DNA of 8,000 nt from assembly GCA_023248505.1 (NCBI GenBank), contig JAHFEM010000001.1, positions 12,646-20,645 on the forward strand, read 5' to 3'. The DNA comes from Nitrospirota bacterium (lineage in GTDB: Bacteria; Nitrospirota; Nitrospiria; SBBL01; Manganitrophaceae). Shown here piece after piece: positions 7,115 through 8,000 of the stretch. The notes beneath the pieces are model-generated. The model was not told where the DNA came from and did not search any database. It saw nothing but the letters and a program-made list of their open reading frames with translations. The translations under genes and the position numbers were made by a program. Each line of letters opens with the position of its first letter. The stretch's first letter is position 1.

Positions 7115-7533
7115 GGATTCATCGTCCCTTCCGCCGCCTTGTTCCGCGCGACGATCTCCCGCCAGAGCTCCGGGAGGGTCTCATCCTCCACCTTGAAGTT
7201 GTGGGTCGCGACGAAGGTCATCCCGTGATAGAGATTGATCTTATATTTTCCGTGGCCGTAGGTTTTGGCGAGATAGGCCATCAACTGTTCCTTCTCCATC
7301 AGGTCGGCCAGCTCCGCCGTGGTTCGGCTTTCGAGGTCGTTGAAGACCACGATCATCCCGACCTTTTCTTCCACCAAGATCTTGATGGAAGCTTCATTGA
7401 AGATCTCCTGATATTTCCCCTTCATCTCGCTCACCTCCGGCGCGCCGTGCGAGGCGGTCCGCCGGATCTTCCGGACATACTCTTTAAACATCTCCCAGAG
7501 CCAGCCGGTGAAAAGATTATCTTGTGGTTCCAT
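7102..7533 (-). CDS. Conserved-looking hypothetical protein between NorD-like gene and der
   Basis: The gene encodes 143 residues that I do not recognise. It is soluble, with no signal peptide or membrane helix. The N-terminal 60 residues are helical and charged (GWLWEMFKEYVRKIRR at 10-25, then KYQEIFNEASIKILVEEKVG near 40-59). A hydrophobic beta-like stretch GMIVVFNDLESRTTAELADLM at 59-79 follows, then YGHGKYKINLYHGMTFVATHNF at about 92-113, suggesting an alpha/beta fold. The end is acidic then basic. The start is well supported: GGAGG lies five bases before the ATG. Its stop lies inside the der start, and the NorD-like gene ends 51 bases upstream, so the three are likely co-transcribed. The context is mixed: a VWA maturation factor on one side and ribosome biogenesis on the other. 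No function can be assigned. Confidence 0.85.
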   Translation of the reverse strand: MEPQDNLFTGWLWEMFKEYVRKIRRTASHGAPEVSEMKGKYQEIFNEASIKILVEEKVGMIVVFNDLESRTTAELADLMEKEQLMAYLAKTYGHGKYKINLYHGMTFVATHNFKVEDETLPELWREIVARNKAAEGTMNPWQR

Positions 7534-7538
7534 CGAAT

Positions 7539-7543
7539 CCTCC
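7539..7543 (-). promoter_or_regulatory. Shine-Dalgarno GGAGG next to a perfect palindrome
   Basis: GGAGG on the minus strand is followed by ATTCG and then the ATG of the 143-residue protein. The site directly abuts the base of the palindrome at 7544-7571, so hairpin formation could either expose it cleanly or interfere with ribosome loading. Confidence 0.75.
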
Positions 7544-7571
7544 GTAGGGGCGACGCATGCGTCGCCCCTAC
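7544..7571. repeat. Perfect 28-base palindrome (intergenic repeat-like element)
   Basis: The half-site GTAGGGGCGACGCA is followed without a spacer by its exact reverse complement, centred between 7557 and 7558. The symmetry ends sharply at both edges. GTAGGGGCGAC...GTCGCCCCTAC ends are typical of dispersed palindromic elements seen in many copies in various bacterial genomes, so this may be one copy of a repeat family. As RNA it would form a very GC-rich stem in the 51-base gap between the NorD-like gene and the 143-residue protein. No T-run follows in the direction of transcription, so it is not a standard terminator. Confidence 0.85.
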
Positions 7572-7584
7572 ATTACGTTGTCAA

Positions 7585-8000
7585 TTATGTCGTTAATCTC
7601 TTATAAATCTGCGGCAGTTTCACCGGGAGGGTTTCGATCTGATCGATGACCAGATAGGCGACCTCGCCATACATGCCGCGCAGATATTCCGGCCCTTCCC
7701 GGTCGACCGTGATGCAGTAGGGATGAATTCCTTGCCGTTTCGCTTCGCGAAGCGCCATCTTTGTGTCGGCGGTCGAGTAGGAGCCGCTGTATTGATCGTC
7801 GAGCGGCTTGCCGTCGCTGATGAGGGCCAACACTTTGATCTTGGACGGCTGGGCCGTGAGCTTCCGCACCGCATGGCGAATGGCGGCGCCGTCCCGGTTC
7901 TGGGCCGCCGCCTCGATCCGGCCGATCCGGCGGTCGATCTCGCCGCCGTAGCGCTCGTCAAAATCTTTGATCAGATAGAAATCGACCGAATCTTTTCCCC
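7585..8000 (-). CDS. NorD/CbbO-like von Willebrand factor A domain protein, C-terminal part
   Basis: The frame is open from the window edge to TAA at 7585-7587, giving the last 137 residues; the start lies beyond 8000. Readable landmarks are VDFYLIKDFDERYGG, GAAIRHAVRKL, VLALISDGKPLDDQY, GIHPYCITVDREGPEYL and a C-terminal LPQIYKRL. This order matches the VWA domain of NorD and CbbO: an acidic/aromatic F-D-E segment, R-x-G-A-A-I-R-H-A, then the S-D-G-K-P metal-site loop and a Y/D-T-x-x-A-x-x-E-A-x-x-x-G-I block. Family members work with MoxR-type AAA ATPases (NorQ, CbbQ) to mature or activate metalloenzymes such as nitric oxide reductase or Rubisco. The target enzyme here cannot be known because the partner genes are outside the window. 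A GTG at 7869 is in frame but internal, not a true start. Confidence 0.85.
   Translation of the reverse strand, partial: GKDSVDFYLIKDFDERYGGEIDRRIGRIEAAAQNRDGAAIRHAVRKLTAQPSKIKVLALISDGKPLDDQYSGSYSTADTKMALREAKRQGIHPYCITVDREGPEYLRGMYGEVAYLVIDQIETLPVKLPQIYKRLTT

Noticed and set aside
7579..7584. Perfect TTGACA on the minus strand just after the NorD-like stop
   Set aside because: At spacings of 16-18 bases the sequence is GC-rich palindrome with no -10-like hexamer, so no promoter is supported.

Overview
The window is bacterial chromosome with moderately high GC and dense coding. Nearly everything is on the minus strand; only the gene fragment at the left edge is on the plus strand. It mixes a housekeeping GTPase (Der), a NorD/CbbO-like von Willebrand A (VWA) protein, a very large multi-PAS hybrid histidine kinase and a lone TfoX-type domain. 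That mix suggests a free-living Gram-negative bacterium such as a member of Nitrospirota or the former Deltaproteobacteria. This taxonomic guess is inference only, as no rRNA or other marker is present.

Left part (1-1037): the C-terminal end of a cardiolipin synthase-type phospholipase D enzyme (plus strand, stop at 201) converges on a minus-strand run. That run ends with a 112-residue four-helix membrane protein of unknown function (225-563), preceded by a TfoX N-terminal-domain protein (647-988).

Centre (1038-5797): a soluble hybrid sensor kinase of about 1421 residues, arranged GAF-PAS-PAS-GAF-PAS-PAS-PAS-HisKA-HATPase-REC. No response regulator or HPt gene lies beside it in the window. 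Upstream is a roughly 490-base non-coding stretch containing a good sigma70-type minus-strand promoter (TTGACT, 17 bases, TATAGT), a palindrome covering its -35 box, and a predicted leader of about 410 bases. Kinase, tfoX-like gene and membrane-protein gene probably form one transcription unit, with a strong hairpin across the kinase stop codon.

Right part (5798-8000): on the minus strand, in transcription order, a NorD-like VWA protein (truncated by the window edge), a perfect 28-base palindrome directly beside a Shine-Dalgarno sequence, an unrecognised 143-residue protein, and der, whose start overlaps that gene's stop by 13 bases. This is a likely operon whose 5' end lies outside the window.

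I see no tRNA, rRNA, CRISPR array or intact mobile element. I did not find a clearly new multi-gene system. The least explained items are the 143-residue protein, the palindromes at gene junctions, and the long kinase leader.
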